A stretch of 59,033 nucleotides of DNA from OAS926 sp035503715 (GTDB lineage: Bacteria; Pseudomonadota; Alphaproteobacteria; Rhizobiales; Rhizobiaceae), in contig DATJTE010000221.1 of assembly GCA_035503715.1 (NCBI GenBank), forward strand, positions 1 to 59,033, written 5' to 3'. Positions within the stretch are counted from its first letter, which is position 1; every line of letters begins with the position of its first letter. Both the position numbers and the translations under genes were made by a program. Of the stretch, positions 25,387 through 33,110 are shown piece by piece. The notes below the pieces were generated by a model. It did no database searches, was not told the DNA's origin, and saw nothing but the letters and a program-made list of their open reading frames with translations.

Positions 25387-25435
25387 GCAAAGAAACCGGT
25401 TGTGTCGGGCGGGACATGACCGGTTTCTTGCTTTT
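25387..25435 (+). terminator. Intrinsic terminator-like hairpin in the leader of the isomerase operon
   Basis: Arms GCAAAGAAACCGGT (25387-25400) and ACCGGTTTCTTGC (25419-25431) pair with one bulged A, and TGTC/GACA (25403-25406 with 25413-25416) extend the stem inside. A CTTTT run follows. It lies about 20 nt after the expected transcription start from the promoter at 25334 and 135 nt before the first gene, so it would end the transcript early unless read through. It may be an attenuator, or the end of a small RNA of about 65 nt. Confidence 0.68.
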
Positions 25436-25569
25436 ATGACGAGGCTCTGACGGGCAAACCGGGTGCCAAAGCAGCCCCGACGCCTTGCGGCTAAGCCCGC
25501 CACATGTGAAAAAACCGACCGCGCCGGGGAGGTTCTTCAGCGGCGCGCACCAGCCGAGGGAGAGAGGGA

Positions 25570-26625
25570 ATGCCGTCCAGCATCAATGGCCCAGCGATTT
25601 TTCTGGCGCAGTTCGCCGGTGACGCAAAACCGTTCAATTCGCTGCCGTCGATCGCCAAATGGGCGGCCGACCTTGGCTACAAGGGCATCCAGATACCGAC
25701 CTGGGACGGTCGTCTGTTCGACCTCCAGAAGGCGGCAACGTCAAAAACCTATTGCGACGAGGTGAAGGGCGTCTGCAAGGACGCCGGCGTCGCGATCACC
25801 GAGCTGTCGACGCATCTGCAGGGCCAGCTCGTCGCCGTGCATCCCGCCTATGACGCGCAGTTCGACGGGTTTGCGCCAAAACATGTGCACGGCAATCCGA
25901 AGGCGCGGCAGAAATGGGCGACCGATCAGGTGAAGATGGCCGCCAAGGCGTCGAAGAACCTCGGGCTCAAGGCTTCCGTCTCGTTCACCGGCGCATTGGC
26001 GTTTCCGTATCTCTATCCGTGGCCGCAACGCCCGGCAGGCCTAATCGAAGAGGCGTTTGCCGAACTCGGCAAGCGCTGGCGGCCGCTCCTCGATGTTTAC
26101 GAGGACAACGGCGTCGACATGGGCTACGAAATCCATCCGGGCGAGGATGTGTTCGACGGCGCGACCTTCGAGATGTTCCTCGATGCCGTCGGCGGTCACA
26201 AGCGCTGCCAGATCAATTACGATCCGTCGCATTTCCTGCTGCAGCAGCTCGACTACCTGTCGTTCATCGACATCTATCACGAGCGCATCTGCGCCTTCCA
26301 TGTGAAGGACGCGGAGTTCAATCCCGACGGCCGCCAGGGCGTCTATTCGGGCTATCAAGGCTGGGTGAACCGCGCCGGCCGCTTCCGGTCGCTCGGCGAC
26401 GGGCAGGTCGATTTTGGCGGCATCTTCTCCAAGCTCACGCAGTATGGCTACGACAGTTGGGCGGTGCTCGAATGGGAATGCTGCCTGAAGCATCCCGAGC
26501 AGGGCGCGGCCGAAGGCGCGCCGTTCATCCAGCACCACATCATTCGCGTCACCGAGAAGGCGTTCGACGATTTCGCCGGCGGCAAGACGGACAAGAAGCT
26601 GCTCAAGCAGATGATGGGGCTTTAG
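25570..26625 (+). CDS. Sugar phosphate isomerase/epimerase (xylose isomerase-like TIM barrel)
   Basis: A 351-residue AP endonuclease 2-type TIM barrel. Likely metal ligands are Glu in GYEIHPGEDV, Asp in NYDPSHFLL, His in CAFHVKDAEF and Glu in AVLEWECCL. It resembles the isomerases that are paired with Gfo/Idh/MocA dehydrogenases in inositol and sugar catabolism, and here such a dehydrogenase follows. A strong GAGGGAGAGAGGGA site precedes ATG 25570. It is divergent from the epimerase operon across the shared control region. Confidence 0.88.
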   Translation: MPSSINGPAIFLAQFAGDAKPFNSLPSIAKWAADLGYKGIQIPTWDGRLFDLQKAATSKTYCDEVKGVCKDAGVAITELSTHLQGQLVAVHPAYDAQFDGFAPKHVHGNPKARQKWATDQVKMAAKASKNLGLKASVSFTGALAFPYLYPWPQRPAGLIEEAFAELGKRWRPLLDVYEDNGVDMGYEIHPGEDVFDGATFEMFLDAVGGHKRCQINYDPSHFLLQQLDYLSFIDIYHERICAFHVKDAEFNPDGRQGVYSGYQGWVNRAGRFRSLGDGQVDFGGIFSKLTQYGYDSWAVLEWECCLKHPEQGAAEGAPFIQHHIIRVTEKAFDDFAGGKTDKKLLKQMMGL

Positions 26626-26629
26626 GAAG

Positions 26630-26702
26630 GCAATAAGGGATTAAGGCCGTAAGGCAGTAGGGCAAGACCACCTACTGCCTTACTGCCCTACTCACCTACT
26701 GC
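26630..26702. repeat. Hairpin built from eight octamer units
   Basis: Between the isomerase stop and the dehydrogenase ribosome site lie four tandem octamers GCAATAAG, GGATTAAG, GCCGTAAG, GCAGTAGG (26630-26661), a 9-nt loop (26662-26670), and four complementary octamers CCTACTGC, CTTACTGC, CCTACTCA, CCTACTGC (26671-26702). The innermost pair is perfect (13 bp with flanks), the next has one mismatch, the outer two are looser. There is no T-run. It may stabilise or process the mRNA, or be an interspersed repeat of the genome. Confidence 0.8.
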
Positions 26703-26724
26703 ATTGATTTTCAGGGAGGACACA

Positions 26725-27897
26725 ATGGTCAGCGGCAGGCAGGTTGAATCGGGCAGCGGCCCGATCCGGTACGGCATGGTGGGTGGCGGGCAAGGCGCTT
26801 TTATCGGCGGTGTGCATCGCATCGCGGCGCGCATGGATGGCGAGTTCCAGCTCGTCGCCGGCGCGCTGTCGTCGGACCCGGCACGCGCCAAGGCGTCCGC
26901 CGCCGAGCTCGGCCTCGACCCGGCGCGCAGCTACGGCACGTTCCAGGAGATGGCCAAGGCCGAGGCGAAACGCGCCGACGGCATCGAGGCCGTCGCGATC
27001 GTGACGCCGAACCACATGCACTATCCGGCGGCGAAAGCGTTTCTCGATGCCGGCATTCACGTGATCTGCGACAAGCCGCTGACCTCGACGCTGGCCGACG
27101 CGAAGAAACTGGAAGCGCTGGTGGCAAAGTCAGGCAAGCTTTTCGTGCTGACCCACAATTACACCGGCTATCCGATGATCCGCCATGCGCGCGACATGGT
27201 GAAGAATGGCGAGCTTGGCCAGATCCGCGTCGTGCAGGCCGAGTATCCGCAGGACTGGCTGACCACCAACATCGAGGCGACCGGGCAGAAGCAGGCATCC
27301 TGGCGCGTCGACCCGAAGAAGTCGGGTGCCGGCGGCGCAACCGGCGACATCGGCACGCACGCCTATAATCTCGCGCGTTTCGTCTCGGGGCTGGAACTGG
27401 ACTCTCTCGCAGCCGATCTCGACTCCTTCGTCGCCGGCCGCAAGCTCGACGACAACGCCAACGTCATGCTGCGCTTCAAGGGTGGTGCGAAGGGCATGAT
27501 CTGGGCGAGCCAGGTTGCGCCCGGCAATGAGAACGGGCTGAAGCTGCGCGTCTATGGCACCAAGGGCGGCATCGAGTGGGTGCAGGCCGACCCGAACTAT
27601 CTCTGGTACACGCCGTTCGGCGAGCCGAAACGGCTGATCACCCGCGCCGGCGCGGGCGCGGGTCCGTCCGCAGCGCGCGTGACGCGCGTGCCGTCCGGCC
27701 ATCCGGAAGGTTATCTCGAAGGCTTCGCCAACATCTACCAGGAAGCCGCGCGCGCCATTCGCGCCGCGCGCAAGAGGGGTGGCAAGACGCCGAAGGACGT
27801 GATCTTCCCGACCGTGCAGGACGGCGTCGAGGGCGTGGCCTTCGTCGAGGCCTGTGTGCGTTCGTCGAAGAAGAACGGCGCCTGGACGAAGCTCTGA
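26725..27897 (+). CDS. Gfo/Idh/MocA-family NAD(P)-dependent dehydrogenase
   Basis: A 390-residue oxidoreductase. The N-terminal Rossmann motif is YGMVGGGQGAFIGGVHRIAA, the family's catalytic EKP motif appears as CDKPLTSTLADAKK (Asp in place of Glu), and the second domain has GGATGDIGTHAYNLARFVSG with the catalytic-type Asp-x-x-x-His. Family members oxidise inositol, glucose-like sugars or their acids. ATG 26725 follows AGGGAGGA. It is co-transcribed with the isomerase across the octamer hairpin and ends in front of a strong terminator. Confidence 0.9.
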   Translation: MVSGRQVESGSGPIRYGMVGGGQGAFIGGVHRIAARMDGEFQLVAGALSSDPARAKASAAELGLDPARSYGTFQEMAKAEAKRADGIEAVAIVTPNHMHYPAAKAFLDAGIHVICDKPLTSTLADAKKLEALVAKSGKLFVLTHNYTGYPMIRHARDMVKNGELGQIRVVQAEYPQDWLTTNIEATGQKQASWRVDPKKSGAGGATGDIGTHAYNLARFVSGLELDSLAADLDSFVAGRKLDDNANVMLRFKGGAKGMIWASQVAPGNENGLKLRVYGTKGGIEWVQADPNYLWYTPFGEPKRLITRAGAGAGPSAARVTRVPSGHPEGYLEGFANIYQEAARAIRAARKRGGKTPKDVIFPTVQDGVEGVAFVEACVRSSKKNGAWTKL

Positions 27898-27938
27898 CGC
27901 TGCCCTCCTTTACAGGCCGGCGCAAAGTCTGGTCAAAA

Positions 27939-27970
27939 CCCCGGTGGGCCTTCCGCCCGCCGGGGTTTTT
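27939..27970 (+). terminator. Intrinsic terminator of the isomerase-dehydrogenase operon
   Basis: An 11-bp GC-rich stem with one G-T pair (27939-27949 with 27955-27965), loop of 5 nt, and TTTTT at 27966-27970. It is the clearest terminator in the window. The right arm contains GGGG, the only Shine-Dalgarno-like sequence for the gene starting at 27973, so the structure also hides that site. Confidence 0.88.
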
Positions 27971-27972
27971 CC

Positions 27973-28776
27973 ATGGCTGAGCTTCCCGAAACCAAAACGC
28001 TTCTGCTCGACGCCGAGCCGGGCTGGCTGACGATCTGGCTGAACCGCCCGGAGAGCCGCAATGCCCTTTCGCCCGAGATGGTCGCTGAGTTGCAGTCGGT
28101 GCTCGAGGCAATCGCCTTCGACCGCGCTTTTCGCGGCGTGACGCTGCGCGGCAGAGGCGGCACTTTCTGTGCCGGCGGCGACATCAAGGGCTTCTCGGCC
28201 ATGCTTGCCGGCGAGGTGTCACGACAAGAGGTCGAGGATATCAGCAAGGTCGCGGGCGCGCTTTTCCACCGCTTCAACGAATACCCGAAGGTGACGATCG
28301 CGCTGGTGGAAGGTGCGGCGACGGCCGGGGGGCTTGGGCTGGCCGCCGCGGCCGATTTCGTTATCGCGACCGAGGACGCGAAATTCGCGCTGACAGAGAC
28401 GGCGTTGGGCATCGTGCCCGCGCAGATCGCACCGCTCATCGTCGAACGCATCGGCACGGCGACCGCCCGCCGCATCATGCTCACCGCCGCGCGGCTGGAT
28501 GCGGAAGCGGCGCAAAAACTCGGCCTGGCCGATCAGATCGTGCCGAACGGCGCGGCGTTCGACGCGGCCGAAAAGGCAATCCGGGCCGAGGTGATACGCT
28601 GCGCGCCGGATGCCAATGCGCTGACGAAGAGCCTCGTCCTTCAAACGCTATTCCTTCCCGGCAGCTCGATGATCGACTTTGCGGCCGAACGGTTTGCGAC
28701 GGCGATGCTGGGTGACGAGGCGAAGGAAGGCATTTCGGCATTCGTCGAGAAACGCAAGCCGAAATGGGCGGAGTGA
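27973..28776 (+). CDS. Enoyl-CoA hydratase/isomerase family protein
   Basis: A 267-residue crotonase-fold protein. The oxyanion-hole segment GGTFCAGGDIKGFSAM and the second segment FALTETALGIVPAQIAP are typical; Glu in LTETALG stands near the usual catalytic position. The start ATG 27973 lies 2 nt after the T-run of a terminator and has no free ribosome site, though the protein N-terminus (LDAEPGWLTIWLNRPESRNAL) shows that the start cannot be much further downstream. It is convergent with the GNAT gene (no gap). A role in fatty-acid or branched-chain acyl-CoA metabolism is likely; the substrate is not defined. Confidence 0.9.
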   Translation: MAELPETKTLLLDAEPGWLTIWLNRPESRNALSPEMVAELQSVLEAIAFDRAFRGVTLRGRGGTFCAGGDIKGFSAMLAGEVSRQEVEDISKVAGALFHRFNEYPKVTIALVEGAATAGGLGLAAAADFVIATEDAKFALTETALGIVPAQIAPLIVERIGTATARRIMLTAARLDAEAAQKLGLADQIVPNGAAFDAAEKAIRAEVIRCAPDANALTKSLVLQTLFLPGSSMIDFAAERFATAMLGDEAKEGISAFVEKRKPKWAE

Positions 28777-29259
28777 CTAGAGCCGCCGTTCGAAATAGCG
28801 CACCGACTTCTTGCCGCCGTGGATCGCGGCGCTGCCGACTTCGACAAAACCGAGTGCTGCATGAAACGCATCCGAGGCCGGGTTCGGCGGCTCGGCATTG
28901 ACCTCGCAGGTGACGACCGTGTGGCCGGCCGCCTTTGCCGCCGCGAACAGGTCCTCGTAGATGCGCCGCGCGTGGCCGCGTCCGCGCGCCAGTGGCGAGA
29001 CGCAGATGCGGTCGACATAGACGAAGCGCGGATAGCGCTCGCGGAACCAGATGAAGTTCGGACTGTCGTAGCCGGCTGCCTGGTCGAAGGTGATGATGAA
29101 GGCTTCCAGATCGCCGACGCGGCGCGCGTAGAAGGCTTCGGCAAGCAGGTGCGACAGCCTCGATGGATCGAGGAATGAGAGCTCCTCGGCGTGCTCGTTG
29201 TTGAGCGCCAGCACGGCCGCCTCGTCAGCCTTCGCGATGGGTTGGATGAGGCCACTCAT
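28777..29259 (-). CDS. GNAT-family N-acetyltransferase
   Basis: A 160-residue GNAT protein. The acetyl-CoA site is visible in ICVSPLARGRGHARRIYEDL (R-G-R-G-H-A) with a C-terminal FHAALGFVEVG. It overlaps the CutC start by 4 nt (ATGA) and is the last gene of the operon that begins with the SDR gene at 32987. The acceptor substrate is unknown. Confidence 0.88.
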   Translation of the reverse strand: MSGLIQPIAKADEAAVLALNNEHAEELSFLDPSRLSHLLAEAFYARRVGDLEAFIITFDQAAGYDSPNFIWFRERYPRFVYVDRICVSPLARGRGHARRIYEDLFAAAKAAGHTVVTCEVNAEPPNPASDAFHAALGFVEVGSAAIHGGKKSVRYFERRL

Positions 29260-30008
29260 GCGCGGGCGGCCGCGATGGTGCGCCTGACGATGCCGCCGTC
29301 GGTGACCGTGATGCGGTATTCGCGGTCGAGGTCGGTGCCGCCCATGCCGACATGCGGATTGCGGAAGGCCATGGTGCTCCGCGTGTCCGTAAGCGAGGCG
29401 AAATGCATCTCGGTCAGGCCGGTTTTGGCGCGGACCGCTGCAATGTTGTCAGGATCGAGCGCGCCGCAGCCTAAAATGATGATGCGGCCAGCGGCCCGCT
29501 TCACCAGTTCTGCAAGCAGGCCGGCGCCTTCGACAGCCGTGTCGCGCTGACCGCTGGTCAGGACGCGACCGACGCCGCAGCGTATCAGGGCCTCCAGCGC
29601 CTCGAACGGATCGCGCGTCATGTCGAAGGCGCGATGGCAGGTTACGTTGATGCCGCCTGCGGCTTTCACCAGCGCCGTCATGCGCGGCTCGTCGATCGTG
29701 CCGTTTGCATTCAGGCAGCCGGCGACGACACCCACGACGCCAAGCTCACGCAGCGCTTCGACATCCGCGACCATCGAGGCGAACTCGGCGTCGGAGTAGA
29801 GGAAATCGCCACCGCGCGGGCGGACGATCACATGAAACGGAATCTTCGCCAGCTTCAGCGTCTCGCGCACGGTGCCGAGGCTTGGTGTCAGGCCGCCTTC
29901 GAGCAGCGAGGAGCAGAGTTCCACGCGGTCGGCACCTGCTTCCTGCGCAGCGAGAAAGCCGTCGATGCCCTCGACGCAGACTTCGATCAGCGGTGGTTTC
30001 GCGGTCAA
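29256..30008 (-). CDS. cutC: CutC family protein
   Basis: A 250-residue TIM barrel of the CutC family, recognised by the opening IEVCVEGIDGFLAAQEAGADR and LCSSLLEGGLTPS, then FHVIVRPRGGDFLYSD and TCHRAFDMTRDP. The family was linked to copper tolerance in E. coli, but that role has been questioned and its reaction is not known. It begins 3 nt after the hydrolase gene and overlaps the GNAT gene, within an operon that otherwise looks catabolic. Confidence 0.92.
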   Translation of the reverse strand: MTAKPPLIEVCVEGIDGFLAAQEAGADRVELCSSLLEGGLTPSLGTVRETLKLAKIPFHVIVRPRGGDFLYSDAEFASMVADVEALRELGVVGVVAGCLNANGTIDEPRMTALVKAAGGINVTCHRAFDMTRDPFEALEALIRCGVGRVLTSGQRDTAVEGAGLLAELVKRAAGRIIILGCGALDPDNIAAVRAKTGLTEMHFASLTDTRSTMAFRNPHVGMGGTDLDREYRITVTDGGIVRRTIAAARA

Positions 30009-30011
30009 GCT

Positions 30012-30905
30012 TCAGCCTTTCATGTCGCGCAGAAAGGCGAGCACCGCCTCCCGCGTTTTTGGCGTCTCGACATGGCCGGTTTCGGCTTCCTCGACAAGGG
30101 TGAGCACTTCAGGAGCGTTCGCGCGCGCATAGGCGACGCGCGTCTCCTCCAGCGCGCGTTCGACCGCTGGTTTGGGTGTTAGCGGATCCTGATAGCCGAC
30201 GCATATGAGCTGCGGCCGCGGCGCGATCATACCGGCAATCGCACCGACGGAGGTTTTCGCCAGCAGGCCGGGGATCGTCATGTAATGACCGTGCAGATCG
30301 TGCGCGCCGGTGCGGACCAGATAATCCCAGTCGGCATAGCAGCACAGATGCGCGATGCGGTTGAAGCGTGGCTCCAGCGCGCCGAGGAAATAGGCGTGGG
30401 TTGCGCCCATCGACAGACCGAATGCCGCGATCTTGCTGGCGTCCACATCATCGCGCCCGGCGAGATAGCCGAAAGCCGCGAGCAGGTCGCCCAGCATGTT
30501 TCCCATCAGCGTCTTGCCGTGCCAGAGCAGCGCTTTCGACAACGCACTCTCAGCCGGCTGTTGTCGCTCGCCGAACGTCGCGACGTCGATGCAGAGCGTG
30601 ATAAAACCTTCGGCGGCGAGCAGCGGACCGTAGGCCGACAGAAAGCTCGGTCGCTTCTCCAGAAGCTCGCCAGCGCCGATGTCGTACTTCGCGCCGTGGG
30701 CATGGCAGTAAAGCACCGCCGACAGCTTGCCGGTGACCTTCTCCGGCCGTGTGAGCAATCCGCGTACAGGTTTCTCCGCGCCGAGGTCGAGCGCGAGCGT
30801 TTCGACGACATAACCGTCGCGCGGCTCGACGGTTCGCGACCGCACCTCGGGCGCAGGCCCGCGTTTCGGCAATGCCAGCAGCGTCGCGAGTTCCGTGCGA
30901 TTCAT
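30012..30905 (-). CDS. Alpha/beta hydrolase (dienelactone hydrolase-like)
   Basis: A 297-residue alpha/beta hydrolase. The nucleophile elbow is AFGLSMGATHA with Ser165; the Asp is probably in VGYQDPLTP and the His in EAETGHVETP. It resembles acetyl-xylan-esterase or dienelactone-hydrolase-type proteins of about 300 residues. ATG 30905 forms an ATGA overlap with the transporter stop; an earlier in-frame start at 30977 would run into the transporter gene. The operon context suggests that it cleaves a compound imported by that transporter. Confidence 0.85.
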   Translation of the reverse strand: MNRTELATLLALPKRGPAPEVRSRTVEPRDGYVVETLALDLGAEKPVRGLLTRPEKVTGKLSAVLYCHAHGAKYDIGAGELLEKRPSFLSAYGPLLAAEGFITLCIDVATFGERQQPAESALSKALLWHGKTLMGNMLGDLLAAFGYLAGRDDVDASKIAAFGLSMGATHAYFLGALEPRFNRIAHLCCYADWDYLVRTGAHDLHGHYMTIPGLLAKTSVGAIAGMIAPRPQLICVGYQDPLTPKPAVERALEETRVAYARANAPEVLTLVEEAETGHVETPKTREAVLAFLRDMKG

Positions 30906-32158
30906 GCGCGCGCCGGCGCTAGCCGGTTGGACTTCAGCAGAAGCATGAGGATGACCAGCGCGTTGAGCACGTTCCACGCAATGCCGTTGACGAAGGCCGC
31001 AGTGTAGGAGCCGGTCAGCTCATAGATCCAGCCGGAAATCCAGCCGCCCAGCGCCATGCCGAACACGGTCGCCATCATCACCAGTCCAACACGTGCGCCA
31101 GCCTCGTGCGCGGGCATGTATTCGCGAATGACCACAGCATAGGCCGGCACGATGCCGCCTTGCGACAGGCCGAACACCAGCGAGACGATGTAGAGCGACG
31201 CGAGCCCGTCGAAGGGGATGTAGAGCAGCAGCGACAGCATCTGCAGCACGGAGCCGAGCAGCAGGGTGCGCACGCCGCCGATCCGGTCCGCCAAGAGGCC
31301 GGAGACCAGCCGGCTCACCACGCCGCCCGCCAGCATGAGCGACAGCATTTCCGCACCGCGCGCCACGCCGTATCCGAGATCCATGCAATACGCGACGATG
31401 TGGACCTGCGGCATCGACATCGCGACACAGCAGCCGAGGCCAGCGACGATCAGCATCACCTGGATTGCGCCCGGTGAAAACACACTCGATTGGGTCGGCT
31501 GGCTTGCCTGGCCCTCGACACGCGCCTTGGAACCGCGCCGCAGTAAAAGCACCAGCGGGATCATCAGCACGATGCTGACCACCGCGATGGTTCGGTAGGT
31601 ACCGCGCCAGTCGGTGGCGTCCATAAAATAGGGGATGATCAGCGGCCAGATCGCTCCCGCGAGATAATTGCCGGAGGCCGCGATTGCCACGGCGATGCCG
31701 CGCCGCTTCTCGAACCAGTGCGAGATGTCGGCGATCAGCGGCCCGAAACCTGCCGCCGAACCGGCGCCGATCATGACGCCCTGGACGAGCGCGAACTGAA
31801 AGACCGACGTGGTTAGCGAAGCGATGGCAAAGCCGGAGGATAAAACGATCGCCGACACGAGCGCGGCGATCCAGTAGCTCCAGCGGTCGACCGCGCGCCC
31901 AACCACCGCATTGCCGAACGCAAAGCCGAGCATTGTGGTCGTGTAGGGCAAGGTCGCCTCGGCACGGCTGATGCCGAAGTCGGCCTCGATCGCCGGCAGC
32001 ACAACAATGACCGACCACATGCCGACGCCGGCCACAGTGGCAAACACCATCGACACCAGCAGGCGGACCCAGGCGTATGGGCCGTCAATGTCCGCTTGCG
32101 CGCTTGTCTGGCTTAAGCCGTGCAAAGACGATTCCTCCGATGCGGAGGCACCATCCAT
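30902..32158 (-). CDS. MFS transporter
   Basis: A 418-residue major facilitator with 12 predicted transmembrane helices and the loop motif GRAVDRWSYW between helices 2 and 3, repeated as ADRIGGVRTLLL in the second half. It resembles oxalate/formate or monocarboxylate antiporter-like MFS members, so an organic acid substrate is plausible. ATG 32158 was chosen because the family core begins about 30 residues later. It lies 64 bp after the SDR gene and overlaps the hydrolase gene. Confidence 0.87.
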   Translation of the reverse strand: MDGASASEESSLHGLSQTSAQADIDGPYAWVRLLVSMVFATVAGVGMWSVIVVLPAIEADFGISRAEATLPYTTTMLGFAFGNAVVGRAVDRWSYWIAALVSAIVLSSGFAIASLTTSVFQFALVQGVMIGAGSAAGFGPLIADISHWFEKRRGIAVAIAASGNYLAGAIWPLIIPYFMDATDWRGTYRTIAVVSIVLMIPLVLLLRRGSKARVEGQASQPTQSSVFSPGAIQVMLIVAGLGCCVAMSMPQVHIVAYCMDLGYGVARGAEMLSLMLAGGVVSRLVSGLLADRIGGVRTLLLGSVLQMLSLLLYIPFDGLASLYIVSLVFGLSQGGIVPAYAVVIREYMPAHEAGARVGLVMMATVFGMALGGWISGWIYELTGSYTAAFVNGIAWNVLNALVILMLLLKSNRLAPARA

Positions 32159-32222
32159 GGTGCTGGTCCAAGCCGGGAGGTCCAAGGCAAGAGATTCGGA
32201 GCGCCAGCGTTTTAGGCCGCGA

Positions 32223-32987
32223 TCACCACACCACGAAGCCGCCGTCGACCAGCAGGTCGACACCGGTGACGAAGGACGCAGCGCGGCTGGCGAGGAAGAC
32301 GGTCGGGCCGACCATTTCCTCCGGTTCGGCCATGCGGCCGAGCGGCGTGTCGCGTTTGAACATCTTCACCTGCTCGGCGACTTCCGGCCGCTTGTTCATC
32401 GGTGTCAGCGTGTAGCCGGGGCTGATCGCGTTGACGCGAATACCGCGGTCCGCCCACTCCATCGCGAGGCTCTTCGACATGTGGATGACGGCGGCCTTGG
32501 ACGAATTGTAGTGCGCCTGGAACAAGTCGCGGTTGACGATCGATCCCGACATCGAGGCGATGTTGATGATTGAGCCTTGTCCGCGCGGCAACATCACACG
32601 CGCCTCAGCCTGGCAGGACAGGAACACGCCGGTGACGTTGATGTCGTAGAGTGTCTCCCAGGTCTCGCGCGGCAGCGTTTCGGCCGCGCCAGCGCCGCCA
32701 ATGCCGGCATTGTTGATGGCGACGGTGAGCGGCCCGAGGTCCCTTTCGGTGCGCTCGATCGCGTCGGCCAGGTCGGCTTCGGATGTGACGCTGCCCTCGA
32801 CTGCGATCGCCTTGCCGCTACGCGTCACGATGGCGTCGACGGTTTCCTGCAGTCCGCCTTTTGACGTGTGCCCGAAGCAGGCAACGCTTGCTCCTGCATC
32901 TGCCAGCCCGATAGCGATCGCCTTGCCGATGCCGCTGCCGGCGCCCGTCACCAGCGCGACATCGCCCTTCAAACTGAACAGATCCAT
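32223..32987 (-). CDS. Short-chain dehydrogenase/reductase
   Basis: A 254-residue classical SDR. Cofactor motif TGAGSGIG (residues 15-22), NNAG motif, catalytic Ser in IASMSGS and the Tyr/Lys pair in HYNSSKAA are all present. It resembles sugar or sugar-acid dehydrogenases. It is the first gene of the operon 32987-28777; a 17-bp palindrome in front of it (33011-33027) probably is its operator. Confidence 0.9.
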   Translation of the reverse strand: MDLFSLKGDVALVTGAGSGIGKAIAIGLADAGASVACFGHTSKGGLQETVDAIVTRSGKAIAVEGSVTSEADLADAIERTERDLGPLTVAINNAGIGGAGAAETLPRETWETLYDINVTGVFLSCQAEARVMLPRGQGSIINIASMSGSIVNRDLFQAHYNSSKAAVIHMSKSLAMEWADRGIRVNAISPGYTLTPMNKRPEVAEQVKMFKRDTPLGRMAEPEEMVGPTVFLASRAASFVTGVDLLVDGGFVVW

Positions 32988-33010
32988 GCGATCCTCCCGG
33001 AAGAGCTGCT

Positions 33011-33027
33011 AATTGTCAGACAATTAA
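33011..33027. promoter_or_regulatory. 17-bp palindrome TAATTGTC-A-GACAATTA before the SDR operon
   Basis: Both arms are perfect (8 bp each, one central base). The core TTGTC-N-GACAA is a known form of FCD/GntR operators and differs from the TTGGT-N3-ACCAG class seen elsewhere in this window, so a different regulator is expected. It is 24 bp upstream of the SDR start and 84 bp from the divergent dusA start. Confidence 0.7.
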
Positions 33028-33110
33028 GAGCGAACGCAAGAGGCCGTGCAAGGCGGACCGGAAATCGCTACATAGCGGGCGACACGAACCGAAACGACAC
33101 GGTCCGCAGC

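Noticed and set aside
25189..25419. 76-codon plus-strand frame in the divergent control region
   Set aside because: It runs through the operator and the terminator stem, has no ribosome site and no recognisable sequence.
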